From positions 1 through 64,000 of the forward strand of contig NW_019154044.1 in the NCBI RefSeq assembly GCF_001653235.2: a stretch of DNA of 64,000 bases, in the 5' to 3' direction. The DNA is from Pochonia chlamydosporia 170 (Eukaryota; Ascomycota; Sordariomycetes; Hypocreales; Clavicipitaceae). Below are positions 1 through 9,794 of this stretch, piece after piece. Position 1 is the first letter of the stretch, and the number at the start of each line of letters is the position of its first letter. Both the position numbers and the translations under genes were made by a program. The notes under the pieces were generated by a model that worked only from the letters and a program-made list of their open reading frames with translations, did not search any database and was not told the DNA's origin.

Positions 1-1
1 G

Positions 2-218
2 TGTTGGAAGCGCAAGGCTTCAATTTGGGTGATAATTATCACGCGGTTTGGGGTACTCGTAACTGGTTGATTGATGCTTGTTGAATTCATCTAGCTATAG
101 ATAACGTACGCCTGTGTTGGTGTTGAAGCCTGCTCACGTGAGGTCTGTTTCAGCCACTGTTTGAAGCCATTCGGCAGGCTACTGGCTCCGCCCGCCAAAG
201 ACGGCGGTGGAAGCAACA
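2..218 (-). repeat. 3' LTR of the copia element
   Basis: 217-bp terminal repeat with TGTTG...CAACA ends, matching 5816-6030 except for two substitutions near positions 22-26 and two single-base insertions near 173 and 190. It is the downstream LTR for the minus-strand element. Confidence 0.93.
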
Positions 219-391
219 CTGGCAGCTTCTCTCTTTGAGGCCTCAATTCATTCGAAAACAAAATAAAACAAGACACCTGTTGAAGGCGTACACACTAGAG
301 GCAAATTCCTCTGTTCTGAAGCCAAGTTTTCTTGTATTCTTACCTTGTACCGTGGTGGCTATATCCTAACAATTTGGCCACGGTAATTCCC

Positions 392-3300
392 TCACTTTTC
401 GTCCTTCTTCCTCTCTACCCAGCCTTCCACTCGTATCGCGATCTTATTCTTGTCGATAAGGGTTCTCAACGCGTGATTTGGCGATGCTTTCGTCATCGCG
501 TCTGCCGGGTTATCTCCTCCGTTGATCCATCTGACTTCATGGACTTCGCGGCGCTCGTATGACTGTCGGAGAGCCATGATATCTATCATGAGCCTCTTCT
601 CTTTGGTTGTGCCGAGCTTAACAAGGCACTCATATAGGGAATACGAGTCCGTGAGAAGGATCGTGGGGATGTCTGGAATTCCCAGTTGTTTTGTGATGAG
701 CTTTAAAGTCGAGGCTATCGCGTATCCAATGTCTGTGCCTTGAACCATGCTATAAAGCTCAGAGGCTAGGGCACTTCGCGTAACTCTCTTTGACTTGGTT
801 GAAGAGTACGTGATGATGTTGCCTTTAACGAGCATTTCGCCATTGTTGGTCTCTTCTTCTGTACCGATGACGATAATGTATCCCAGCTGGGAACTCAGAT
901 CTTCGTTGTTGGCAAAAGAGCCATCAACAAACACAAAAAGCTTTGCTTTATCGAGGTCAAATGGTATACATTTTAGGCCTCTACCTGGGTTATCAATCTG
1001 CCACTGGATGCGGCGTCCTAGACGTTTAAAGTCATCGCTAGATGGTTCCTTTTGTTGGGCAGCAACTGAAAGGTCAAAGGCTGCCTCTGGTTGGCAGATA
1101 CTGGCGAGATATGCGCCGCGGGCTCGTTGCTCAATATATTCCTGATTGGTTGTTGGAATCTGAAGCTTTAAAGCCTGTTCTTTCTGGGTCATCATGATGC
1201 TTCCATCGGCGTTAAGAGAGATTCGGCAGCCATTGAAAGTGAGTGGCTTTTCCACCTTGAGGACTTCCTTTGGCTTTGCTGCAAAAGCTGCCTTCTGGAG
1301 CTCTTCCTCTTCAAGATTAGAGAACTGTTTGTCACTAAGTCCAAGTGTGTCATCGGTTTGCATCCCAATGATACCAAACTTGTCGCATTCTGAGATCAGC
1401 AGGCATGGGTCGTAAGTCGAGGTCGCCATCTTTAGCTTTTCTCGATGGTGGGTGGAATAAGTCGCCCACCAGTGGGTGCCGGCTTCTGGTATTCCGTATA
1501 ACGGTTTAACTACTACCATGATGGTGCCTTCTGGGTATCTACCGCGGAGTTGCTCAGGAATCTTTGCGATAATCGTCCTTTGGAGAGGTGTTTGAGATTG
1601 CACATAGGCTTGGGTAATATCCCTTATCCAGAGGATAATTCCTCGTTGGAAGAGAGAGGGCGCGAGTGCAATCATAAGCCGTTGGCTGGCTCGTTGTATT
1701 GTTGGTGATTGCGTCAAAATGAAGGCTTTACCCTCGTCATTATATCCCCGAATGACGAGGCGAGATTTCTCATATGGGGCAGCTGTATCCTTGCCTTTGA
1801 CCTCATTAACCATTCGTGAGTCAAAGATGCGAAGTTTAGCATGCTTTATAGGGTCATAAAGCTCAAATTTAAAGACACCTCTGGCTATCAAGTTATCAAT
1901 CTCAGTGCGGCCTGAGATTTCAAACGGCTGGCCAGGGGTGATTATGAGTCCTTTACTGCGGAGAAGGACAGCAAGGTCGCGGTCTCCTTGCTCCTTCGTG
2001 GTCAGGAATGCTATTGTTTTGATGCTCTTAAGGAGCTTGGTACGTTCGGGCGGGTCCTCAAGGGCGTTAAAGAAGTACTGTTCTTCGATAAGGCGTTTAC
2101 GTGGCCTTCCTGGGCCTCTTCTTGGAAATGTTTGATAAGGAGCTCTTCTGGTCTCTGGGTCTTTACGCGGTCTTCCCGGGCCTCGTCTTGCTGTTGGGAT
2201 AGCAACAGCAATGCTATCTCTGATATCTTCGTCCTGGTTAACCTCCCCGTCACTCTCGTTAGCAACCTCAGCATTATCTTGGTTAACAGCCTGCTGTTGG
2301 GGTAGCTTGTTATCCGTTGGGGTTGTATCCTTATCCTCTAGATAGGGTTGTACAATCGTGGAACGGAACTTCGAGGTTATTCCAGCCTCATTAGCAACGG
2401 TGCAGGTCTCGCCTTCAACGGCAATAAGTTCAAAGGGGCCCTGCCACCCGTTCTTTTCTCTCCAAACGCGAACCTTGGATTGCAATGGAAGGGTATGTAA
2501 TGGGGTTGTGTCTGGGCCGTTCCTCGTTAAGAGGGCATTTTGGACCTGCCGCTTAGCGAGGGCTCGTCTGGCTTCACTAGTTGCCTTACGGATAGCTTCA
2601 GCTCTCTGCACGACGCTAAAGCTAGGGGGCGAATCATCCGTCATCCTGGGATAGGCGCCAAAGACTAGAAGTGTTGGGACGAGTCCGTCTGGGCCAGCTG
2701 TATCATTTATAGCTTTTACAGCCATTTGAAGCTTCTGATCGTCGGTCAGAGCGTCGCCAAGTTCTGCGTCAATTATCTGATATGCACGGCGGAGAGGGCC
2801 ATGATATCTTTCTGCCTTGCCAATACTATTGTGTGCCTCGACTGGCATTTCCTGAACACGGATATACAGGCCTTTGGCATACTGTTTGAATTCTGCCGAG
2901 CTAAAGTTCTTTCCAGCGTCATGAACTATCCATTCGGGAGGCCCAAGGTACGTGTTAATCCAACAGGCCATAATGGCATCCCAAAGATCCCTTGCCTTTT
3001 GTTCTTTATTATTAAGAAACTTAGCAGCTTGGAAGGCAGTTGCAGAGTCAATAACATGGAGGACTGGTTGGCCATTAATAAAGAAGATGTCCACAATAAT
3101 CTCATGGTTAAACTCATGATCATCTCGAAGGGTGAACTTAAAGCGGCTTGGGGCTCTTCCGTTCATTTGACAATGGTGGCAGATATCAGTCAGTCGCTTA
3201 AGAACGTCACTACTATATTCTTCCCCGACTTTTGTTAAGATTCTTGATAGTCTCTCAACAGACGGGTGTCCAAAGCGGCGATGTAGTTGCCGAAGCTGCG

Positions 3301-5470
3301 TTTCTGTGAGGTGGAAGGCTGCGGAAGCTGCTGGCTCGAGGAGCCACCAGGGATGGCCCCATTGCCTGATAACAGGCACAGTGATGTCTCCTTGGATAAG
3401 GCGATTGGTGAGATTATCCAATCGTACATACATCCTATCCATATCTGTGATGGAGAACAGGAAAGGAGTGGCGGTCGGCAGTACATGGAAGGTGATATTT
3501 CCGAATACTGTTGGTACTCTAATGATGCCGATTGATAAGGCTGATCCTGCACCAAAATAGATCGTTGTTGCTGGTGCGTCTTTAATCTTTAGTGACGGCA
3601 TTATCCTCATTAAGGCTCTAACCTGTGGCATGCCTGCGTTGGATGTACCGGCGGCGCCGGTATCAGGCAGGATGCCTCTAAAGATATGGTCAGAATATCT
3701 TTCCTCAGAGATGAAAATAGCAGTCTCTTTTGGTTCTTTTATAAAATAGGGATCTTCAGCCAATAGGGCATGCTTGAACGCTTGGTCTCTCAAACCAGCG
3801 AGGATTTCCACTGGCTGTGGAATTGCTGCCGTGGCTAAGAAATTCTGGGTAATAGTACCCGTACTAGCAAACATGTTACTGCTGCCGACAGGGAGGAATT
3901 CGTCATTGTCATCATCGTCACTGTTGGCATCATTAAAGGAATTCTGTCTATACATTTCGTCAAGGAGGGCGGTATCCTCATCGTTATCTTCACCCTCAAA
4001 GGCAGTTAGGAACGCTTGATACCTCTTGGCCGTTGGAGGCGTTGGGTGCTTCTTTTGGAGCCAGGAATTTCGAGCTTGGGAGCGTTCTTGGTCGCTATGC
4101 TTGGTCGACCAGCAGCCAGGTTGGCGGCAAACGTAGCACTTCTTCTGGTGGTTCAGGAACTGCCCTTTTTGGTTATAATTTGAGGCGTTTCCTCCACCGC
4201 GTTTGAAAGCGCGATCAGTATAAAAGACTTCTGCTGGCTGGGGCGTTATTTCCTCGTGGACAGCGATAGCTTGCTGGAGCTCGGCGGCAAGGTCTTCAAA
4301 GGTCTTTGCCGGCTTCATTAACGGCACCTTGCAAGCCGGGGTCTTAGAAGCGGCAATCTTGAGCTTATCCCTCATGCTATTGAAGCCCGTATCACCAGGT
4401 CGGAAGAGGCCCTGGTGAAGCAGTTGTATCTTCTCCGTGAGGATCTCAAGGCAGGATGAGAGACGTTTGTCACGATGTTGGTTGACAATCGCGGCGAGAT
4501 TAAGGCTTTCCCACTCGCGGAGGTATCGGTCTCGAATTGCCTCTGTTTCGTACCTCTTTTGGAGGGCGTGGATGAGGTCGTTATAACTTTTTCCTTTGTT
4601 AGCTAGATTGTTGAGATAGTACCGGTATGCTGGTCCTGTGAGCATGACTGGGACGGCCCGAGCGAGCTGGTCTCGCGGATAGTCAATCCGTTTGCATTTA
4701 TCAATAAACATGTTGACTTTGGTCAAGAGGAAGTCATATTCTCGGCCTGAGAATTTGTCACTTTCCTGATAGCCTTTGGTGAGGCTGTCTAGGCGTCTGA
4801 GTAGGTCAGGGGGCACTTCACCGTCTGAGGAAGAAGGTGATCGCCCTTCCCCAGCCAGGGACCCCCATGACTGTGGTGTATTGACCACCGGGGGAGGTGT
4901 ATCGACGCCTCCAGACGTGCGAGTTGTGGTAGGTACTGCTGTCTTAGGGGCTATAATGACCTCTGGTTGGGCTGTTTTAGGTCGTTCTCGGGTCGGTGCC
5001 GTGACAGGCTTCGTTATTGATGGACTCGGTGGGGGTGTGGAGGATCGTGGAGGGCGCTGTGGATCGTTGTCCGGCCATGTGGGGAAGCCCGGAGAAGACA
5101 CGGCTTCCATAATGGCATTAACAATTGGGAACCGGTCTTCCTTTCTGATATAGACCCCCTTTGCACGGAGGGTATCGCGGAAGTCACGGAGGTTGGCCTT
5201 TCTCGAGCGGTTAAAATGGCTATGGTTCCAGTCGGCAAAGTCGTCAATAAGGCATTGCCATATATCATGAGGGCTCCGTTTGCGTTCCCAGTAATAGTTG
5301 GTAGCCCAGCTAATAGCGTCATTAACCTTTTTCGCAGTGGGTTTCCTTAGGTCGAAGTTCGAGGGGGTGGTTGGTTCGTCAGGATCATAAAGATCAGGGT
5401 CAAAGGGAGGCGGCTCGGTGATAGTTTCATCGCCTTGGAGGGATAAGGCATCACTATCTTCTTCTGCCAT
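392..5470 (-). CDS. Copia gag-pol polyprotein, intact
   Basis: Single 1692-aa frame without stops. Domains in order: Gag-like N-terminus; a C-x2-C...GCWS...H zinc knuckle near residues 443-456; aspartic protease with a DTGA motif near 600; integrase zinc-binding HHCC region near 730-770; integrase DDE core starting near 792; reverse transcriptase with the variant QTDD box near 1372 instead of YVDD; RNase H beginning with a VDGS motif near 1512 and an in-order TDS/ADAMTK-type end. Gag and Pol share one frame with no frameshift, as in many copia elements. The protein cuts itself, copies the element RNA and integrates the cDNA. No RIP-type stop codons are visible, so the copy may be autonomous. 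Confidence 0.95.
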   Translation of the reverse strand: MAEEDSDALSLQGDETITEPPPFDPDLYDPDEPTTPSNFDLRKPTAKKVNDAISWATNYYWERKRSPHDIWQCLIDDFADWNHSHFNRSRKANLRDFRDTLRAKGVYIRKEDRFPIVNAIMEAVSSPGFPTWPDNDPQRPPRSSTPPPSPSITKPVTAPTRERPKTAQPEVIIAPKTAVPTTTRTSGGVDTPPPVVNTPQSWGSLAGEGRSPSSSDGEVPPDLLRRLDSLTKGYQESDKFSGREYDFLLTKVNMFIDKCKRIDYPRDQLARAVPVMLTGPAYRYYLNNLANKGKSYNDLIHALQKRYETEAIRDRYLREWESLNLAAIVNQHRDKRLSSCLEILTEKIQLLHQGLFRPGDTGFNSMRDKLKIAASKTPACKVPLMKPAKTFEDLAAELQQAIAVHEEITPQPAEVFYTDRAFKRGGGNASNYNQKGQFLNHQKKCYVCRQPGCWSTKHSDQERSQARNSWLQKKHPTPPTAKRYQAFLTAFEGEDNDEDTALLDEMYRQNSFNDANSDDDDNDEFLPVGSSNMFASTGTITQNFLATAAIPQPVEILAGLRDQAFKHALLAEDPYFIKEPKETAIFISEERYSDHIFRGILPDTGAAGTSNAGMPQVRALMRIMPSLKIKDAPATTIYFGAGSALSIGIIRVPTVFGNITFHVLPTATPFLFSITDMDRMYVRLDNLTNRLIQGDITVPVIRQWGHPWWLLEPAASAAFHLTETQLRQLHRRFGHPSVERLSRILTKVGEEYSSDVLKRLTDICHHCQMNGRAPSRFKFTLRDDHEFNHEIIVDIFFINGQPVLHVIDSATAFQAAKFLNNKEQKARDLWDAIMACWINTYLGPPEWIVHDAGKNFSSAEFKQYAKGLYIRVQEMPVEAHNSIGKAERYHGPLRRAYQIIDAELGDALTDDQKLQMAVKAINDTAGPDGLVPTLLVFGAYPRMTDDSPPSFSVVQRAEAIRKATSEARRALAKRQVQNALLTRNGPDTTPLHTLPLQSKVRVWREKNGWQGPFELIAVEGETCTVANEAGITSKFRSTIVQPYLEDKDTTPTDNKLPQQQAVNQDNAEVANESDGEVNQDEDIRDSIAVAIPTARRGPGRPRKDPETRRAPYQTFPRRGPGRPRKRLIEEQYFFNALEDPPERTKLLKSIKTIAFLTTKEQGDRDLAVLLRSKGLIITPGQPFEISGRTEIDNLIARGVFKFELYDPIKHAKLRIFDSRMVNEVKGKDTAAPYEKSRLVIRGYNDEGKAFILTQSPTIQRASQRLMIALAPSLFQRGIILWIRDITQAYVQSQTPLQRTIIAKIPEQLRGRYPEGTIMVVVKPLYGIPEAGTHWWATYSTHHREKLKMATSTYDPCLLISECDKFGIIGMQTDDTLGLSDKQFSNLEEEELQKAAFAAKPKEVLKVEKPLTFNGCRISLNADGSIMMTQKEQALKLQIPTTNQEYIEQRARGAYLASICQPEAAFDLSVAAQQKEPSSDDFKRLGRRIQWQIDNPGRGLKCIPFDLDKAKLFVFVDGSFANNEDLSSQLGYIIVIGTEEETNNGEMLVKGNIITYSSTKSKRVTRSALASELYSMVQGTDIGYAIASTLKLITKQLGIPDIPTILLTDSYSLYECLVKLGTTKEKRLMIDIMALRQSYERREVHEVRWINGGDNPADAMTKASPNHALRTLIDKNKIAIRVEGWVERKKDEK

Positions 5471-5815
5471 TGTTATTATTAAAGTGGGAGGCAGGAGGAA
5501 GAAGCTTAGGGGTAAATTCAGGGGTAGGATAGAATTCAGGGTAAGCTGGAGCTTTTTGGTGGTATTTTCCTGGGCGTGGGATCAAAGATCAGCAGTCAAA
5601 CTAATGACTCATAGGTGATGATGTTCCTTTGCAGAAGACGTTTTCTCGTGATGGACGATGAAGGGATTGCTTCGAGGCGCGGCGACAGTACGCAAAAAGC
5701 GGCAGCAGCACTCAAAATCAATTTCCTTTGGATAGCATAGAAAGTCTGCAGTGGTGGCAGAGATCTATCTCTTCTTGGGTTCCTTGCTGTCTGTGGTCTT
5801 GCAACCACTGATCAG

Positions 5816-6030
5816 TGTTGGAAGCGCAAGGCTTCTATTCGGGTGATAATTATCACGCGGTTTGGGGTACTCGTAACTGGTTGATTGATGCTTGTTGAAT
5901 TCATCTAGCTATAGATAACGTACGCCTGTGTTGGTGTTGAAGCCTGCTCACGTGAGGTCTGTTTCAGCCACTGTTTGAAGCCATTCGCAGGCTACTGGCT
6001 CCGCCGCCAAAGACGGCGGTGGAAGCAACA
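5816..6030 (-). repeat. 5' LTR of the copia element
   Basis: 215-bp terminal repeat, 2-218 being its partner. As the upstream LTR on the minus strand it should carry the promoter of the element. The bases just outside (6031-6035) read TAGAC and should be one copy of the target-site duplication. Confidence 0.93.
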
Positions 6031-7282
6031 TAGACCTAAGATGAGATACTGTGGACCTAAGATCAGCTATGCACCCGCTGTGGCTTGCCAACACCACCAA
6101 TTATCCCGGCTGACGCAATTTCGCAGGCCTCTATCAAGCCCGGTAGTTTGTTCCCCACTGGCAACAGTGGCGTTGCCATGAGACCTCCAACCTCAGCTGC
6201 TCGAGTAGAGTTGTGACTAGGAAATGCAGCAAGATTTGCCAGCGCAACAACGGAAGTGACCGACATGATAGTTTCCCCGCTTGTCAAAAACACCGAAAAG
6301 GAAGCTTGCTATTCTGGACACCGAGTTGCAGCCCGATTCGTGGACATGGGCATCCTTGGCACGGAAGTTGCGGCAAGGTGACGGACTTGTCTTGTTTCTG
6401 TGTACGGCGTTTCGATTGGTTGCTGGGGGTGTTTGTTGGGACTATGCAGGCGAATTGCCACCGTTTGTGCTATTTTTGAAAGGAACTGGTTCGCTTGTGG
6501 TTAGAGTTGGGAACTTGGGAGTGCTAGATCTGGCGTGATGTAACCTATGAAGATTCATAAGATACGTGTGGTCGTAAGATGGAGAGATGATTGTCCGTGT
6601 CTTGTGAGCTTGGATGGTGCGCATTGAGGTTTGTAAATTGTAAATATTCTTCTGGTGCATGTTGTTATCCTCTGAGCAACTACGCAGAGGCTCGGAAATG
6701 ACCAATCCACAATCGTTACAAGCCAAGTCGATATTAAACCCAACCTAGAAATATAGTAGAAATCTCAACTTGGCGAACTCAGCTGCTCAACCGACAACTC
6801 AAGCCGATCAGGGTCTGGAGCTCCAGCGCACACTAATCGCAGATCCCTTCCAGTAAGTTCGAGAGGCTGGACTAGCGGCTTCTGTGCCTTGTAATGAACC
6901 TCGATTCTGCCCATCGTTCTCTACCTGTGGGGGCGATGCAGTACAATGCCTGCCGCCGAGGTTTCTGAAGCCAATCGAGCATCTTGGTAGCCGACGCAGG
7001 GGATACCACGGGGCTAATGAAGAGCACCTCAGACGTCCATCACCATACTATCCAAGCGGCATGTAAAGATTACTCCGCTAGCCTCCTGCACTCGTCCATC
7101 AAGCCAGCATAGGTTCAAAAGCGTAAGCATGCAGTAAACTCACCTACCCTTGCAAGAAACCATTGTCTAAGTCCCAAGTTGGTTCCCGAAGCCTTCGCCG
7201 AGAAGTATATAAACTTGTTCACCATCTCAACTTGACCGGCCGAATTACAACAGTCCCAACTCATCCACTCAACACCACCATC
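6031..7282. other. Spacer between the retroelement and the GH25 gene
   Basis: No gene recognised. A minus-strand open stretch at 6063-6293 ends at the retroelement edge and is rich in small hydrophobic residues. It could be the tail of an old gene cut by the insertion, but I cannot name a family. The right part (about 7100-7282) is the promoter of the lysozyme gene. Confidence 0.5.
7206..7213 (+). promoter_or_regulatory. TATA box of the GH25 gene
   Basis: TATATAAA lies 70 bp upstream of the ATG at 7283 in a region otherwise of mixed composition. The distance suits a short 5' UTR. Confidence 0.55.
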
Positions 7283-8016
7283 ATGAAGTCTGCTGCTCTC
7301 TTTGCCGGTCTCGCCTCCATGGCCAGCGTTGCCACCGCTACTGTAGCTGGCTTCGACATCTCCCACTACCAACCCACCGTTGACTTCAAGAAAGCCTACG
7401 CCGACGGTGCACGATTCGTCATTATCAAGGTAAGTATCCCTACACCACCACACAAACTAAATCTAACCAAACCTCCCAGGCCACCGAAGGAACCACCTAC
7501 ATCGACCCCAGCTTCAGCTCCCACTACACAGGCGCAACGCAAGCCGGCCTCATCCGCGGCGGCTACCACTTCGCGCACCCCGGATCCGGCACCGGCGCCG
7601 CCCAGGCAAACTACTTCCTCGCCCACGGCGGTGGCTGGTCCAAGGACGGCATCACCCTCCCCGGCATGATTGACCTCGAGTACAACCCCAGCGGGAGCAC
7701 CTGCTACGGGCTCTCGGCCAGCGCAATGGTCAGCTGGATCTCCGACTTTGTCGAGACGTACCACTCCAAGACGGGCGTGTACCCTCTGATTTACACGTCG
7801 ACCAGCTGGTGGAACCAGTGTACCGGTAGTAGTACTGCTTTTGGCAGCAAGTGTCCTCTTGTCGTTGCGCGGTATGCCAGCTCGGTTGGTGCTTTGCCTG
7901 CTGGTTGGAGCTTTCACACGATTTGGCAGAACAGCGATAAGTCTCCTTGGGGTGGGGATAATGATATCTTTAATGGCAGCATTGATCAGCTGAAGCGTAT
8001 TGCGAATGCTTCTTAA
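7283..8016 (+). CDS. Secreted GH25 lysozyme (N,O-diacetylmuramidase)
   Basis: Two exons (7283-7429, 7480-8016) give 227 aa; the 50-nt intron has a GTAAGT donor and a CTAAC branch site. Residues 1-20 form a signal peptide, so the enzyme is exported. The Chalaropsis-type GH25 fold is shown by GFDISHYQ (Asp25), RGGYHFAHP near 75-82, and the catalytic DLE pair (Asp114, Glu116). The family cleaves the MurNAc-GlcNAc bond of bacterial peptidoglycan. Length matches family members without a binding module. A TATA box lies upstream. Likely role: attack on, or feeding on, competing bacteria. It could be mature from about residue 20. Confidence 0.95.
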
Positions 8017-8645
8017 ATTAACGTGCTGTGTAGCTGTTAGTGTATATAGGTGTAAATACAGGGTGCGAGTGAAGTCTGAGCCAGATTCATGACTATGTGA
8101 ATGTGAATTCTATGGATTAGTTGTAGTTCCCATGAGTGACCAGCAGCATGTTAGGGTTATTTTAGGAATGGGTGGTCATTGATTGTGGTCAAGGGCTTCA
8201 GCTTAGACCGCCGTCTTTCTGTCTTGATTACAAGCTCAATGTGGACGATGCTTGCGGTTCCCAACTTCCTTATGAACTGGTTTTTTTTTCATCTGCAAGA
8301 AATCATTTTGTTTCACAAACACACGGTCTAAATTATTAAAATAACTGTCAATTGTCAAATAGAAGTACAAATTGGCTTGCTCCCGATGCCATCCCTCTCA
8401 ACTTACATGATTGCCCACACTACTCGGCAACTCCACAACGTCAAACATCAACCCCACAACTCTTATAGCCGAACGACATCATCACCATCCTCACTTACAC
8501 TCATATATCACAACCCATCATCACACTTCGGTATATCACAATCACCATCACACTCTAATATATCACAAACCATCACACCCCAATACACCACAACCCTCAT
8601 CAAATAAATGTCATCAAAACCAAGTACCATCCCCCCCAACCCAAA
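8017..8645. other. Spacer with A/C-rich leader of the hydratase gene
   Basis: No gene seen. The part at about 8410-8640 is strongly A+C biased on the plus strand. It contains three copies of TATATCACAA at 8504, 8532 and 8559, spaced 27-28 bp. This is probably the promoter or 5' UTR of the following gene. Confidence 0.5.
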
Positions 8646-9618
8646 ATGAGCCGCCTCCCCCTCCGACACCTCACCACCTCCCGCCTCACAGCATCAACCG
8701 CCGCCTCCCAAATGCTCCAAACCTTCCACAACAAATCCCTAACCCGCCGCCAAGTCCTCGACGCAAACCAACTCCACAAGCTCTCCCTCACACTCAACCG
8801 CAACATCACCTCCCCTCCACCCAGCGGAACACCCATCCCCCCCGCCCACCACCTCATCTACTTCACGCCGTCCAGCCCAGAAAACGACCTCGGCCCCGAC
8901 GGCACAGACCGCACCTTCAATGCTCCCTCCCCATTCACGCGACGCATGTGGGCCGGCGGCAGGATGTCCTGGACGGGTGAGCTGCGTGTCGGGGATGAGG
9001 TAGAGGAACAGACGAGGCTGCTTAGCGCGACGGCTAAGAAGAGTAAATCGGTGGGGGAGATGGTTCTCGTGGAGGTGGAAAAGGAGTTTCGGGGCCCGAA
9101 GGGCGTGGTTGTTGATACGAGGTCGTGGGTGTTTAGGCCGGAGATTGAGACGGATGTTGGTGAGATTGTGCCGGGGGTGTTATCTCGTACGCCGACTACT
9201 ATTGTTGATATCCCGGCGAAAGATACAGGTAAGCTTGAAGGTATATTTGGGAGACGTAGCTGATGAATTAGGTGACTATCCTATACGGCAACTTATGTGG
9301 TCGCCCGTGGGACTATTTCGCTTTTCGGCACTTACTTTCAACGGACACAAGATTCACTACGACGCAGGATGGAGCCAGGGCGTTGAGGGACATCCGGGTG
9401 TTGTTGTCCATGGACCATTGAATTTGATTAATATCATGGATTACTGGGGCGATGTACATGGGAAGACATCACCGAGGAGTGTTACGTATCGCGCAATGGC
9501 GCCTCTGTACGCAGGGGACACATATACCATACGGACGAAGGGTGTTTCCGACAGTGTGTTTGATATTGTTGCTGAGAAGCAAGGGACGGTGTGTATGAAG
9601 GCACAAGTTACGGGGTAA
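8646..9618 (+). CDS. Mitochondrial HTD2/MaoC-like hydroxyacyl-thioester dehydratase
   Basis: Two exons (8646-9228, 9272-9618; 43-nt intron) encode 309 aa. The first 30 residues are rich in Arg/Ser/Thr and lack acids, as in a mitochondrial presequence. The protein has the double hot-dog plan of fungal HTD2 and mesaconyl-CoA hydratase-like proteins. The catalytic HxxHYD-type motif (NGHKIHYD, His220-Asp225) lies in the second half. Family members add or remove water on acyl-thioesters in mitochondrial fatty-acid synthesis or in itaconyl/mesaconyl-CoA metabolism. The substrate cannot be read from the sequence. Two succinyl-CoA ligase-like genes lie within 10 kb, which favours a CoA-thioester role, but a housekeeping type II FAS role is equally possible. 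Confidence 0.85.
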
Positions 9619-9794
9619 AAGATGGTGACCATGAATCCGCTGCCAAGCATTTTTAGCATCGTAAGCAAACTGGTGATGCTTCTATGAAAGGTGTAGAAAA
9701 GAATACATTAAAATACAAAATGCTGCCCCCGTCCTATCCAGTCCTGTCCCCATCCATTTTTGTACAAGTAATTATTAATCATCACGCTGGTCGT

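Larger units (their letters stand above)
2..6030 (-). mobile_element. Full-length Ty1/copia LTR retrotransposon
   Basis: Two near-identical LTRs (2-218 and 5816-6030) flank one 1692-codon gag-pol frame, so the element reads on the minus strand. The domain order protease, integrase, reverse transcriptase, RNase H is the copia order; in gypsy elements integrase comes last. The LTRs begin TGTTG and end CAACA on either strand. A purine-rich stretch lies just inside the 3' LTR (complement of about 219-240), where a polypurine tract is expected. I could not assign the tRNA primer site inside the 5' LTR. The LTRs differ by two substitutions and two one-base indels, so insertion is fairly recent. The left target-site duplication lies outside the window. 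Confidence 0.95.

Noticed and set aside
6063..6293. Minus-strand open stretch next to the retroelement that could be the cut end of a gene
   Set aside because: Only 76 codons, no recognisable domain and no continuation on the other side of the element within the window.
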